From assembly GCA_030272155.1 (NCBI GenBank), contig CP126201.1:4574501-4638500 (forward strand): a DNA stretch of 64,000 nt. The letters run 5' to 3'. The notes beneath the pieces are model-generated. The model saw only the letters and a program-made list of their open reading frames with translations, searched no databases and was not told the DNA's origin. The position numbers and the translations under genes are program-made. This document shows, piece after piece, positions 37,164 to 49,529 of this stretch (the stretch's first letter is position 1; each line of letters begins with the position of its first letter). Source of the DNA: Tetradesmus obliquus (Eukaryota; Chlorophyta; Chlorophyceae; Sphaeropleales; Scenedesmaceae).

Positions 37164-40100
37164 TGTGTGGTGGGGACACATAAGCTAAGGCCTCCTTGAG
37201 CACGTCCTTCAAGCTGGAGCTGCGCACAGGGGCACCGCCTACAGCAGCAGCAGCAGCAGCAGCAGCGGCAGCAGACACAGCATGTGTGATGGCGGTAATG
37301 AGCACAGGCCATGCTGCTGCAAAATAAAAACCAGGCAGGGCAGCCATGCTTGTTCATTCATGGGCGTCTTCAGCTGCAAAGTTGCAGAGCAGCCTTGCAA
37401 CAGCCTGGTTGCTGGGTTGCACGTGACGCAGAACAGCAGACATGCATGCCTGCTATAGGCCCACCTGCCCCTGAGGACCGCCTACTGCTCAGCGGCAAGC
37501 AGCCAGGAGTAACTGGGCTGTCTGGCGCTGCTGCTGCTGCCCTGCCGCCGCCGTGTGAGGACAGACGGCGCGCCTCACTGGGCCGGGGCTCTGAGAAGGG
37601 CGTGGCAGCTGCGGGGCTGGCAGCAGCAGCAGCAGCAGCAGGTGTGGCCGGATCACCTGCAAAGGCAGCGAATTGAACATACATTGGACACGCATTGGAC
37701 GCACTGGAGGGGGCAGGATACATGGGCACGCATGGGCGCACATAAGGTGACAAAGGTTGCAGACAAATCTGAAACAGGCAGGTTTCAAACAGCACAAGGA
37801 GTGGTAGGATCACCTGCGTGGGCATGACTTGCAGACAAGTTGGACAAGCATCAGACATACTGTAGGCACATGCGCCCGTGATATGTAATCCTTCCGCTGC
37901 ATCAACAACCGTCTGCTGAAGCTGTAGCATCATAACTAAAGGCACGCTTGTCATATGTGATGTGCTACACACCTCCGTGTGTTGAGGCGCGCCTGCTGCT
38001 GCTGATGGGTGTGGCAACGCCAGCGCAGCTGCTGCGCGCGCTGGCAGCAGCAGCCTTGTCTGGTGTGGCCTCCCCCTCCAGCACCACCACCTTCTTCACA
38101 GACCTGGCAGCAGGGCGGCAACACAAAGTGATCATTTCAACACCTACATTCTGTTGCGCAGGCGGGCTGCTACATGCTTTCAAGTAGACAAGGCCGCGCA
38201 CATGCAACACAACACACAACAACTTTCAAGCCTCAGTGATTTGCTTCGGTGTAACTTAATGACTTGTTGGTGTATGCAAGTCCCAGGGGCTGCAGAAGCT
38301 GAGCGAAGGGCGGGCGGATGCTGCGACAGCTGCCACCTTCGGAACTGCTACTGTGCTGTCGCCCGACATGGCACATGGCAGCACAAGCACTCATTTGGGT
38401 GTTGCGCTGTGTACGGCAGCAGCAGCAATCTCGAGACCTGCTGCAGCAATTTTCCCCAACAAAGCGCAGCACACACACTCACTTGGGTGTTGCGCTCTTT
38501 TTCACGCCGCGCGCATCTGTGCCTGCTGACCTGTCCAGGTAGGCCGACAGGTCAAACTGAGGCTCCACAGTGACTGGGCCTCCGCGCGCATACACGCCCG
38601 TGTACAGCGACTGCGTGGCAGGCCAGCACAGCACAGCACAGCAAAAGTTGACAGGATGCATCCGTGAAGAGGCTTTTCTGTGTATTGATTCTTGCTGACT
38701 AGAGCGATAGCAGCACGGCAGGCGCCTGTCGGCCCGCATCCACGTCACCCAGCTGCGGCCCATGACCCCTTGCTGCTGATGCTCGGCAACATGCAGAGCA
38801 CTAGGTCGGCACTCGATGCTGTTGGCTGCAGTCGCTGTGAGCTTCACGACCAGGGCGCTATTAGCAAAATGATGCAGTCGGAAGGCTCAGAGATGTCTAA
38901 CAGCACACCCTTAAGGCTAGTTGGATCATTGAGCTGCAGTTCCTGCAAACCTCCTGCAGGAAACTTAGCCCTCTGCTGCTGCTGCTGATGCTGGCGCCGA
39001 CCTACCTTATCGTCGTGCAGGCGCACGCTGTCTGCCTTGGTTGCGTGCACGATGGGCCCGCCAGCCTCCAGCACCTGCGCCACAGTGTCCTCAAACGCCA
39101 CCACCTGGCGACAGCCGCAGCCGCAGCAGCAGCAGCAGCACGGGGAGCGTCTCTGTGAAGATCAAAGCCTACTGCGACTGGGGTGTGCTCGAGCACTCAG
39201 GCAGCTGCCTTGACAGCCGCAGCACTATTGTAACAACTATGAAGGCTCAATGCCTGGCATGTGCAGCTGTGTGTGCCGCTGCATGTGCTGCTGCAGCCTG
39301 CATAGCATCGTGCTCACAGTTCCGCTGCTGGCTGTACCCATGCCAGCACACAGCTGGCCTCGCTGCAGCGTGTGTCGCTGCATGCCCACAGCTCAATAAC
39401 AAGCTCCAAGCATGCCCCATTTGAAAGCAGCACAGGCTGCGCCTGCGCACCTTTTTCTCTGAGATGGCTGCCAGTGCGGTGAGGCACTGCTCAAAGGTGA
39501 TCTTGCGCGTGCCCTTGGTCTTCACCTGCAGCGCATTTCAGCCAGGCAGCGGCATTCAGCCAGGCAGTGGCAGCGGCAGCGCAGCAGCATTGTCAGATGT
39601 GATCTAACAAGTTTGCCGTTGCTCTTCTCCTGCAGGGCAAGCAGCCGGGCAGGCAGGAGCAGGGCAGCAGCGTTGTCAGATGCGATCTGGCGTGTGCCCC
39701 TGCAGCCTCGCGTGCAGATGCGCCAGGCAGGCGGACAGCAGTGTGCGATATCGACAACAGCATGAGCCAGCTGTAATACTCATCAGGCGGCCAAGTCCGT
39801 CATTGCATTCACTCCCATTGAATGCTACCCTCACAGCACCTGCGCGCAGGATATGCTGCTGCCGCAAGAGCATGCGCATGAGATGCCTGTGCTGCAACAC
39901 GTGTACTTTGGAACATCCCTGGATGAATCAAGGACAAAAGCGCCAGGCCGCACCTTGGCGAAGAGCAGGTCCACGTCTGTGGTGCTGAGGTGGCGGCCCA
40001 GCAGCCCACAGTCGCGGCACAGCTTCTGGAAGTGCGCGCCGTCCATCTCCTCCACCGGCTGCATGCAGACAAAACGCAAACACGGCGCAACACATGAGGC

Positions 40101-43100
40101 TTATGATGCTGATCTGCAAGTACACGCCGTGCATCTCCTCTACTGGCTGCATGCAAACAGAATGCAAACACGGCGCAGCACATGAGGCTTATGATGCTGA
40201 TATGGAAGTGCGCGCCGTCCATCTCCTCCACCGGCTGCATGCAGACAGCAAACAGGTATATGCCACAAGGCTTGAGGCGCGGCGCATGAGGATTGGTATG
40301 CTGATCTGGAAGTGCGCGCTGCCCATCTCCTCCACCTACTGCATGAGCACGCCAGCACAAGCATGAACACGGCAGGCAAGAGGCACATGAGTTTCAGTTT
40401 GACAGGCACAGCTTCTGGAATTGCGCGCCGTCCGTCTCCTCCACCGGCTATGCAGCGGGAGCAGCACAGAAACAGATGACAGCGGGCAGAATTGCGCCAT
40501 AGCTGAGTTGGTTTGCAGTTGGGTGTGCACAACAAAGCTTGCAGTGTCGTCTGCACAAAAGAAGTCCCTTGCAAGGCCTGCAAACACAGCGTGAAACATG
40601 CTGCAGCTGGATAGGCTGCTGCTGAGCATGGCACACTGCCCGAGTGGCACGACATCACATGACGCTTGTGCACATTTGGTTGCAGCCATGCTACAGCTGC
40701 ATAGGTAAGGAATGCAAAAGGCAGTTGCTGATGTGTTGCCTGCATGCAGAGCACTGCAGCCAACACACTGGCAGGCTTGCGGTGCAACACACATTGCGCT
40801 GCTCCTCACCTCCCTGTTTCCAAAGGAGGCGAAGCTCACAAAGGTCGCCTTCAGGTCATCTGCATACAGCACACAGCACGCAGTCAGGCACACACATGTC
40901 AGGGCTACCACCGCGGCTGCCCAGAATACATAGGAAGAGTCAATGACATTTGGAGTCGTGCAATCAGCAGTTGATCTTGGCGCCTGCTGCACCCTCCCCT
41001 TGCAGGCTTGCTGCTTGCATTGAAAGCACTACAAGCGAAGCCAGCCGGCCACTCACCCTTCACACGCAGGCCCAGGTTGCAAAGCCGCGGCTGGCCTCAT
41101 ATACACAATCTATTCAAAGCAATACACACAATGTCACTTTTAAAGCGTACTCACCTTCTGCCTGCAGGCCCAGCTTGAAGCGCAGCTGCTGCCGGGCCTT
41201 GTTCATGACCAGGGTGTCATAGAACTTGCAGAAGGCCTCAAAGCCCAGCCCAGCGCCGGCAGCAGCAGCAGCAGCGTCTGCCACGCGCATGTGGTTGGAC
41301 GTGAACAGCGCTGCTTCTCCTGCGCCCTTGCCCTCAAGCATGCCCAGGTCAGCCAGCACAGCCTGGCCGGCAGCAGCAGCAGCAGCAGAGAAGAAGAAGA
41401 AGACAGGGATCATTGCAGGCAGTGTCAGCGGTGTCAGCAGTGTAAGCAGCAGCAGCAGCAAAGGCAGCAGCAGCTGCAGAACTCTAGCAAATGAAGATGA
41501 ACATTGTCTTGTTGCAGTAAAGCAACTGTGGCATCCTTGCCTGCAATCATGTTTTCCAGATCCCACCGAACACACCAACCCAGCATGTGTTTGGCGCAGG
41601 CAAGGTGGGCAGCGCGCCAACCGCATGCCACCCAAGCACAACCACAACACACCCACTGCATGGACACGGCGGGCATTGCTCACACAAAACCAGCTGGTTA
41701 TGTGACACGACAATGCTCAACATCCGTCACCACACTTAATCACCACAACTAACGCCTACTTGTGCCGCACCTGCAGCTCGTCCTCCTCGATTGCGCCGCT
41801 CTTGTTCCTATCATACCACTTGAACAGGTCAGCATACAGCCCCGCAGGCGTGCCAACTGACCCCGGCGAGACAGCCCTGCTGCTGCCAGCAGCAGCAGCA
41901 GCAGCAGCACCGCCCAGCGCGCTGCTGCTGACCTCGGGGCTGATGCTGCAGTGCTGCTGCTCCAGCAGCGCCTGCAGCTGCCCGGTGGGCTGCATCAGCT
42001 TGTGGTAGAGCGTGTCGAGGTCCAGGTCTGAATCGGGCACCTGCAAAGTAACAGAGTGAATGCAGGCATGCATGTTTGCCCGCCATGAATGGGTGTGTCG
42101 GGCTGCATCAGCTTGTGGTAGAGCGTGTCAAGGTCCAGGTCTGAATCAGGCACCTGGGGTTGCGAAGGTTACGGAAAATGACAAATTGTTTGTCATACAG
42201 TAAATGTATGGACACACAAATGCCTTTGCTTCACACGAAATGTAACAAGCATTCCTATGCTGAAAATGCTTACTTCCTATAACACATCAAACCAATGCCT
42301 GACCAAGGGGGTGCGTGCGTATGCATGCTCCGCTATGAAAGAGTGCTGGTTACAACAGAAGCTATGACACACGGCATTGGCGTGTGTAGCAAGGTGGAGT
42401 ACACCAGGCAATGGGTGGCAGGTTTATGTATGTGCGCATGTGTGCCCGTAGAAATGAGCTTGCTGTGGGCTACAACACTCTGGACTTGCATCTTTGTTCA
42501 AGCCAGACAATGTGCTCATACATATGTGAACAGGCTGGCAACAGCAGCATCCCTTCATGCACTGCATCATGTTTACGCACGCACTATCAAAGCAGCATGC
42601 ATGCGCACACATGCCAATCTGCGCCACCTCTCCTGCCAGCAGCTCCGCCGGCCCATAATGGTGCATGCACCCACAGTGGCAGCATGCTTTAGGCAGTTAC
42701 AACACACATACATCACACACAGAGGACACATGCGCACCTGCGCCACTTCTTCTGCCAGCAGCTCCACGGGCACCTCCAGCAGCCGAGCCACCTCAGTCAG
42801 CGACGCCTCGCTGCCGCGCAGGCTGGACACACCTGCAGCAGGCGGTGCAGCAGGGATTGCAGCAATTAGTGCAGCAGCGGAGCAGCAGGTGCAAGCGACA
42901 GCCACGAGCACTTCAGCGATGGATGAAGCTGGCAGGCAGCAGGGCGGAACATCCAAACGGCAGCACATGACGGCATGGTTGAGGCAGCAGGCTGCTCAGC
43001 AGCACGACTTCCCTGCAGCACACGGCAGTGTGCATTTCAGAATGCCTCGGCAGCATCTGTGGCGTCACGCTTATAGACAAGACCACTTGGTTGCAGTGCA

Positions 43101-44483
43101 GCTAGCGGCAGGCACTCCTGCCAGCGCATCCTGCACGCAGATCAATCTTCGCCCAGCTCCACATCAAAAACTGCAATCACCACACCACACAGCATTGGCT
43201 GCTGCAGCAGCTTTTCATCGATCATGATCTGAGGACTAAACAGCGCGCAGTCGCACCTGCTGTCAGGCAGCCGCAGCCCATCTGCTTCAGCATGCGCCGC
43301 AGCGGGCGCACAGTGTCCCTGTAGTTGGCTGGCGGCAGCGAGCGGCCGTCAGGCATGGTGGTCAGCGCCTCACCCTGCAGCACCAGCAGTGGCAGCAGCT
43401 CCGGCTTCAACCACTACATGTTATGATGCCAATGACGAGCATACCCAGCATGTCAGCAGCGGCGCTGCAAACTCCAACTGCTTTGTACGGGACCTCAACA
43501 GAGAAACAGCCAGCAGCGCAGCCTCACCCACAAAAACAGTGCTCAAGTAAGACAGCAGCCAGTGATGGTGATCACGCACACATCTACAGCACCAACGCTA
43601 ACAGTGCAAGTGCAAGCTCTCAACCATGATTAACACTTCATAAAGATAGTAGGGATTGCATGCAGCCGGTTGTTGTCACCTTGAGCATCTCCAGCACCGC
43701 CTCGTGCAGCGTGTCAAACTCCTCCTTCATGCGTTCATTGCACGCCATGCGCAGCAGCCAGCCTAAGCAAGAGTTTCAAGAGACAAGCAGGGCAGTGCAG
43801 CAGAAGTGCGGAAGTGCAGAAGTGCAGCAAGGGCAGCAGCAACAAGAAACAGGTTCAGCAGGCAGCATTGGGGTACAGCAAGCACGTGTGGCAGTAGTCC
43901 TCATGAGGACACACATCAGGACACTTCTGTCCTGCCGCACCAGACAGCATCTAGACAAGCCAGGGCATACTCTGCTTGGTGTACGGCCACCAACACACAG
44001 CATCAGCTGCGACAAGAGCAGCAGCTGGCCAAAGAATTGACTGTGCCGCTGCCGGCACGAGCGTCAGTGCTGCTGCTGCTGCAGCTTTACCCTGCTTCAC
44101 AAAGCCGTCCATCAGGCTGCACATCCCAATCCTTCTGTCGGCACTAGTGTGTCTACATATGCTTTAGAAACTCAGAACATATTAACGCTCCGCTCAACAA
44201 GCGCATGGGCAAACCGCCTCACCCTGCTTCACGAAGCCGTCTACCAGGCTGCAGATGTCATCAAAGCAGGAGGCCAGCGCATCTAGCACGCCATCATCGA
44301 CAGCAGCACCGCGGCGGCCTGCGGCGTTACATGCAGCGCGTGGTGGAACATGATGTTGAGCTGTGTGTGGTCTTGCAGCACGTGGTCAAGCATCGTTGAG
44401 CTGCTACAGGCGATGTCTAAACACTTGGCACACCTGCGGCTGCTGCTTGTCGCAGAGCTCAGGTGTGCGATAACGCAATAGGC

Positions 44484-44536
<53 letters not shown>

Positions 44537-45474
44537 GTCTGCAACAAGCAAGCCAAGCCACTTGCTTCCCTAGCAGGTACTGAGGTTCGTCTCGCTCTGC
44601 TGCTGCTGCTGCTGACCTGCCTGCTCCAGCACCATCAGCACATCCAGGCCTAGCGTGCTGATCCTGCTGCAGCTGGCCCTGTTGACTGCCGCCATGCTGG
44701 CCAGCATGTTGAGGTTGTTGATGGAGCCTGCAGAAAAGCCGCAGTACAGCACACCAGGATGCACATTGGGTTGGGGGCCAGTGAGGGCTGGCATAAGATG
44801 CAGGAGATGGCTGCACGAAGCAGCATGCTGGTGTTTTTTCCGCTGAGCGCGGGAGCTGCTGTCTGCTGCTGGGCAGTTTGCGGAGATGCAGCACCTGTGC
44901 GTACGCCGCTTCTGTGGATGCATCTGTAAGAAGTGTGGTACATCGGGTGCACGTGATTCGGCTTTCATCATATACGGAAACAGCGCGCTCAGTGTGCACA
45001 ACATGTCGATGGACGAGCTGCAGCTCGCGCCACGCACCAAACAGCTTGCCCATGGATGGGCACTTCTGCAGCAGCTCGAACAGGCCGCTGCCGATCCTGC
45101 CCAGGCGCTTGAACAGCGCCTCAACCTCTTCTGCTGTGGCGCCATCGCCAAAGGGCACAAAGGCCTGCGCGTGGTCGTGCACCGCCTGAGAGGCAGTGAG
45201 GTTGAGCCGAGGTTGATGTTGGCATTCAGCAGCCATGCATGACATGGAAGACATCAGGACCGTAAAATTAGCAGCCTGCTGAATGAACACGGTACAACTG
45301 CATGCAGAGCAACTATTGATGGATTATGCTGTGCAAAGCTAGCTTGACAGGTATCTTGTCCAGCGCCACACACAAGCCAGCAGTGGGCGCAGGTGCAGCA
45401 GCACAACGCTCAGGTCCACAGGGCATCCTCTGCGGATGGCTCACCGAAGCTGGTGCACCATATACTCCAGCCAT
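34769..45474 (-). CDS. Double p25-alpha (TPPP) protein with EF-hand and N-terminal helical bundle
   Basis: Twenty-one exons in full phase agreement give 891 aa: 45445-45474, 45038-45185, 44617-44727, 44223-44318, 43680-43762, 43257-43413, 42738-42832, 41771-42040, 41155-41362, 40810-40859, 39954-40058, 39451-39525, 39006-39104, 38531-38610, 37973-38103, 37465-37656, 37023-37122, 36617-36744, 35994-36180, 35281-35371, 34769-35008. The N-terminus (LFKRLGRIGSGLFELL.., FDDICSLVDGFVKQGWLLR.., EFDTLHEAVLEML) resembles MLKL/MCAfunc-type helical bundles. Then comes an EF-hand loop DRNKSGAIEEDE. p25 domain 1 has FQKLCRDCGLL, TTDVDLLFAKVKTKG, ITFEQCLTAL, and a VHATKADSVRL..YTGVYARGG tail. A Ser/Ala/Pro linker follows, then p25 domain 2 (FVKLCREAGLLDARFG.., ISYEQFNEAL). 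TPPP proteins bind and bundle microtubules and are common in ciliated species, so an axonemal or cytoskeletal role is likely. The helical-bundle call is weaker than the p25 calls. Confidence 0.8.
37195..37238 (-). repeat. Echo of p25-gene exon 17 head
   Basis: Exon 37023-37122 (VRSSSLKDVLKEAF) is preceded 116 bp upstream in the transcript by a copy of its acceptor and first codons (CTGTAG|GCGGTGCCCC.., reading VRSSSLKDVLKEAL). The copy lacks a convincing donor. Confidence 0.75.
40110..40455 (-). repeat. Four echoes of p25-gene exon 11 head
   Basis: The acceptor and first codons of exon 39954-40058 (TGCATGCAG|CCGGTGGAGGAGATGGACGG) recur upstream in the intron near 40122-40150, 40215-40243, 40319-40345 and 40424-40455, spaced about 95-105 bp. 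Each copy diverges after roughly 30 bp of exon-like sequence. Confidence 0.8.
42095..42153 (-). repeat. Echo of p25-gene exon 8 head
   Basis: About 55 bp identical or nearly identical to the start of exon 41771-42040 (GTGCC(C/T)GATTCAGACCTGG) stand 113 bp upstream in the transcript and are preceded by a CAG acceptor. A degenerate echo of the neighbouring exon's end (AEEVAQ) lies at about 42624-42660. Confidence 0.75.
44091..44130 (-). repeat. Echo of p25-gene exon 4 tail
   Basis: The end of exon 44223-44318 (CTGGTAGACGGCTTCGTGAA..CAGG|GTGAGG) is repeated 132 bp further along the transcript (GATGGCTTTGTGAAGCAGG|GTAAAG), again with a GT donor. Confidence 0.75.
44483..44542. repeat. (CTGT)n microsatellite
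   Basis: About 14 consecutive CTGT units with one CTAT interruption, inside an intron of the p25-alpha gene. Confidence 0.95.
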
Positions 45475-46048
45475 TCCGTCTTTGCTGCTCGGGAGAGCCT
45501 AACTTGTAAAGCTGAAGCAGCTAGCCCAGCACAGTAAACTCTGCAGTAGCCCCTGTCCAAGTCGAACGCAGCTTCACAACCTGCACGACAACTCAATTCA
45601 ATCCAATCAGAACAGGATCGGCACCGTGGCTTGCAGGCAAGGTGGCAGTTTGATCACATCGTCCCGTTGAGACCAGGCGCGCACAACAATGCTCGCAATG
45701 GGCGTGCAGATGGCAGGAGTTCATCAAAGCAATCGGCCCTGGAGTGACTATGGAAAACAAAACGTCTCGTTCACTTCACTGAGCTGTCTCGAGGTTTGAA
45801 GAGGGAACCGCTGCAGAAGGGTTTGGCAGGAGTCGGATTCTTTCAAGCACGTGAGCTTGGAAACAAATGGCGTGCTTACGTTTGGGTAAAGGCAGCTATG
45901 TTCACGCCCGCCTCGTTCTGTAAAGATTACGTACTCTTTCACGGCTGGAGGAACCAGCTCCCTGCTGTCGTGCTTGTTGGCAAACCGTTCTAGTCGTAGT
46001 TCCGATCATTCTGTTTGAGTTCCAGTGCCGTGGCAACAGAGCAGCAAC
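45475..46048. promoter_or_regulatory. Divergent promoter region, p25-alpha gene and Qc-SNARE
   Basis: These 574 bp separate the predicted start codons of two divergent genes. The region is less CAG-rich than its surroundings. It has a + frame open for 65 codons (45796-45993) with no recognisable homology, treated as chance. No TATA box is obvious. Both starts are short first exons inferred from phase, so the limits are approximate. Confidence 0.45.
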
Positions 46049-48520
46049 ATGCCTTCAGGTGCTTGCCTTCCCCTGCCCTGCCTTGCTTTGAAAACAGAGC
46101 TCGTTAGCAATGTGCAGCCTGCTGATGATGCTTACCATCGTGTTTCCACAGGATTTCGGCTGGACACGGACGCGTGGCTCAAGGAGTATGAGAAATGCAA
46201 GGACCTCACACAGGAGATAGTGCAGCTCATACAGGTGGGCTGTCTGTCGCAAACAAGGGGCAAAGCAAGTGCCCGAAGCTGCTTTGTTGTGGCTGACACT
46301 CTTACAGAAGCGACTGTGCAGCATGCAACCTGCGCACTCCAGCTCAATGTGCAGCAGCAGACAGCCAGCACCAGTATTTCAGCAGCGTGCATAGGGTAGT
46401 GGGCTGTAAACCGTGTCTGCCTCTTTTGTTGCACAGCGCACAAATGCTTGGCCCAGTGGCCAGATCCTTCGATGTCTTGAGTCTATGCTGCACAGCCCCA
46501 GCAGTTGCTCCGGCCTTCCTATGTCTTTAAACCAAACCCACCTGACACCACTGTACACCGCAATCTCCTGCAAAGTCATCGCATGCTCTCAACCGGCGCC
46601 AATCCACTCAACCCCCTTCTCTTACTCCCCTACGCACTCACATATACACCTTGTACCTTGTGACCCTGCCATTTCCGGCTTGCAGGAGCGCAACATGGCG
46701 CATCCTGATGGCGGCCCTGAGGCGTCACGCATGACCGCCAGTGCGCGCCGCAAGCTAGGCAGCCTGGGCACCAGCCTGGACACGCTGTTCAGATGGCTGG
46801 ACTCGCCAGACGCCGCAGCGCTGTGAGTGGCAAACAACAGCTTGACCTGATTTCTTTGTTCAGCTGCCCCGTGTGCCGCATCTGTTCAGATGGCTGGACT
46901 CGCCAGATGCAGCAGCGCTGTGAGTGGCACGGCAGCAGCATGGCTGGAAGAGGAAAGCGTTGTTCAGCTGCCCCTTGTGCGCCTTTTGTGCAGCTTGCAG
47001 GCAAATTTGACACCCTGCAAGCCTGCAGATTGCTGCGGTGCTCACTGGGCTAGCCTAATGCAGCAGCACTGCAAGTGCAGAAGCAGCAGGGTTTGCATCT
47101 GGGTTGTGCTTCCAGCAGCAACCTGCTAAGTTCTCACACCCATAGCTGTTGTGTTGCTTAGCCATGGCTGATGGTGCACCTGTGCTCCAGCAACAGCTCA
47201 ACCAGCACACACCTCGCTGGCTGTGTGACGTCCCTCGTGTGTGCTGCTGCTGCCCTTATGCACGTCCTGCTGCATGAGCAGGCAGGAGCGCTTCAGCAGC
47301 CGTGTTTTGTTTTGTACGCTTGCATGCGTGTCCATCCTCAACAGCTTACATCCTGTGTACAGTGCTTGCTGCATGAGTTGTCTATATCCTTATTTTGACT
47401 GCTGACCCGGTGCATGTATCCTGCAGGAGCGAGCAGGAACGCTTCAGGCGGCGAGACCTGCTGCACGCGCTGAAGCACCGGCGGGAGCAGATACAGCAGT
47501 CCATCAAGCGCAGCCAGCAGAACAGCGACAGGTGGGGACATGCAGGGCTGCGATGTGTGGTGTGAAAGGCGTCTGCGCTGGCGTGCTGTCACGAGCAAAC
47601 AGCAATCTGGCATGCAGGACACGTGGCTTGTGTGAGATGCTACACACTCGGTGCTATTGCTTGTGCGCCGGCTATTGTGCCGCTGTGCAGATTGCGTGGG
47701 CTGCATTGGATTATTGAAAGCTCATCATCACAAGGCCTGCTTGCGACTGTGCTGCCGTTGCAGGGAGGCGCTTGTCGCAGGCAGCCAGCAGCGCAGTGCC
47801 GCAAAGGAGACGGAGGCTACAGCTGAGCTGGACAACCGGGGCTTGCTGCAGCTGCAGCAGCAGGTGATGCAGCAGCAGGACCAAGAGCTGGAGCAGATGG
47901 AGAAGACAGTCATCAGCACGAAGGTGGGCATAGCAACATTTAAGATGCCACAGGTGCAGTGGCAGCAGTGGTGTGGACGTGAGCGCGTGTTTCACAAGCA
48001 GCTGCATCAAGTGCAGCCACATGTAGCTGCTGTCTTTGACAGCTTTTTGGCAGAATGCTGCAGTGTGCACACATACGTGCATGTGCTGGTGACAGGTGAC
48101 AGCAGCAGCAGATGAGGTTGCTGTTGCTGCTTGGCTGTGCGCCAGCCATACTCAAGACAGTCTGCATGGCGCTGTCTACGTCTTGTGTGAGTGTACATGC
48201 TGTGCTGCTCCTGCGCCCTTCTTTGTGTGTATCTGCTCATTTCTTGACTGCCACTATCTGTTTCAACAACACCCACTTCACTTGTGCAGCACATCGCGCT
48301 GACCATTGGAGAGGAGGTGGACCTGCACACTCGGCTGCTGGAGGAGCTCGAAGAGGACGTGGATGTGACACACAGCAGGCTGCGGGCCGCCACCAAGCGC
48401 GTGCGGCATGTGCTCAAGCACAGCAGCAACTGGAAGGGCGGGCTGTGCATCTTCAGCCTGATCGTGGTGCTGACGCTGGTGCTGCTGGTAGCCTTCAAAG
48501 TCATCCGGCTCTTCCACTGA
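46049..48520 (+). CDS. SYP5: Qc-SNARE of the SYP5/syntaxin-8 type
   Basis: Exons 46049-46058, 46152-46234, 46686-46822, 47427-47531, 47764-47923 and 48290-48520 join in phase to 241 aa. The start is a 10-nt exon (ATG CCT TCA G) giving MPSGFRLDTDAWLKEYEKC, which parallels the SYP51/52 N-terminus. An N-terminal helical region is followed by the linker ELDNRGLLQLQQQVMQQQDQ. The SNARE motif is at about residues 145-205 (ELEQMEKTVISTKHIALTIG..), and a C-terminal tail anchor (IFSLIVVLTLVLLVAFKVI) ends at RLFH. SYP5 proteins act in fusion at the trans-Golgi, prevacuolar compartment and vacuole. The residue expected to be the zero-layer Gln is His178 (CAC at 48326-48328). The flanking layers are conserved, so the family call is firm. 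Confidence 0.9.
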
Positions 48521-48819
48521 GCCACCCAGTGGCTCTTCATTTCAGCGGCTTTTCCACTGAGGGCGGCCTCTCTTTTGCATGACGGTGTATGTGCATGGCT
48601 GGAGCAGCATGGGGCTGGTGGCATTTAAAGCCATCCGGCTCTTCCACTGAGTGGTGTGTGTAGCGCTCTGTATTATAAATGGTGTGGTTTGTGTTGGGTT
48701 ATGTGTGGGTAATCTGATGGTGGTGGTGGTGTAGTGTCTGTTGCTGTGTTGTCTGCTGTGTGTCAGAAGTGAAGACACACCTGCGCCAAATCCTATAGAC
48801 CATGTGCATGCTGCCTGCA

Positions 48820-48841
48820 TCCGATGCATCGATGCATCGGA
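48820..48841. repeat. Perfect 22-bp palindrome
   Basis: TCCGATGCATCGATGCATCGGA is its own reverse complement, followed at once by ATATCCGATG, which could extend pairing with the left arm. Confidence 0.9.
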
Positions 48842-49369
48842 TATCCGATGATGTAGTATATTTTATGTTCAAGCTGCCTGCAGCAGCCCTCTGCTGCTGC
48901 AACGCTGGTGGCAAGGAGTGCATCTGCAAATGCGCGTGTAGCGGTTTGCTGCATGTGCATGACTGAAACAGCCATGTAGACATCTGCTGCACTGCAGCTG
49001 CAGCTGGGGGGCACGTGAGCAAGCTCTGCTGTGTGATGCCTGCCATTGGTTGAAAGCGGGCGGTGTTCCCGTCGTGTAACACACAGTCCGTGATGTGCTG
49101 TTTAACCTGTGTAAGCAGATGCTGTTGTTGCCACAGACTTCGGTGTCGTTGTGCAACTTTGCAGTGAAGCATTGTCTGGCTGCCAATTGCATGAGCTGCT
49201 GTACTAGTCGTGTGCATTACACATGCAGTCACAGCATACCACATACGTACGGTACTACACTACGGTAGTGTGCAAACAAATAGCACAGTCGGTAAGGTTG
49301 CTGTTGCTGCCAGGTCACAGAATCACCCCAAATTGCCACCAACAGGTGGATGAAATTCACACCCAGTGC

Positions 49370-49455
49370 CAGGGCCTATGTTCCGAACAGTCCTTGCTGG
49401 CCACCTGCTGCTGCTGCTGCTGCTGGCCCCATTGCCCGTAGCGCTGCTAGGTTTG

Positions 49456-49520
<65 letters not shown>

Positions 49521-49529
49521 CCCAATCGC
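49370..49529 (-). repeat. (CTG)n tract and echo of the coiled-coil gene's last exon
   Basis: A run of about 20 CTG units (49456-49519) lies just after the stop of the coiled-coil gene. Beyond it, 49370-49450 repeat the end of the last exon (reverse strand GCGCTACGGGCAATGGGGCC against GCGCTGCGGGCGATGGGGCC). Confidence 0.75.

Larger units (their letters stand above)
48521..49529. other. Convergent intergenic region
   Basis: Contains the 3' flanks of the SNARE gene and the coiled-coil gene. A duplicate of the SNARE C-terminal codons (TTTAAAGCCATCCGGCTCTT..CACTGA) lies at about 48628-48650. TGTAA occurs near 49074 and 49108. A perfect 22-bp palindrome lies at 48820-48841. No gene seen. Confidence 0.5.

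Noticed and set aside
44483..44542. CRISPR-like or transposon terminal repeat
   Set aside because: It is a simple (CTGT)n microsatellite in an intron. No spacer-repeat arrays, long terminal repeats, transposase or reverse transcriptase were seen in the window.
45796..45993. Small + strand gene in the divergent promoter region
   Set aside because: The frame is short, has no recognisable homology and no supporting splice or TGTAA context.
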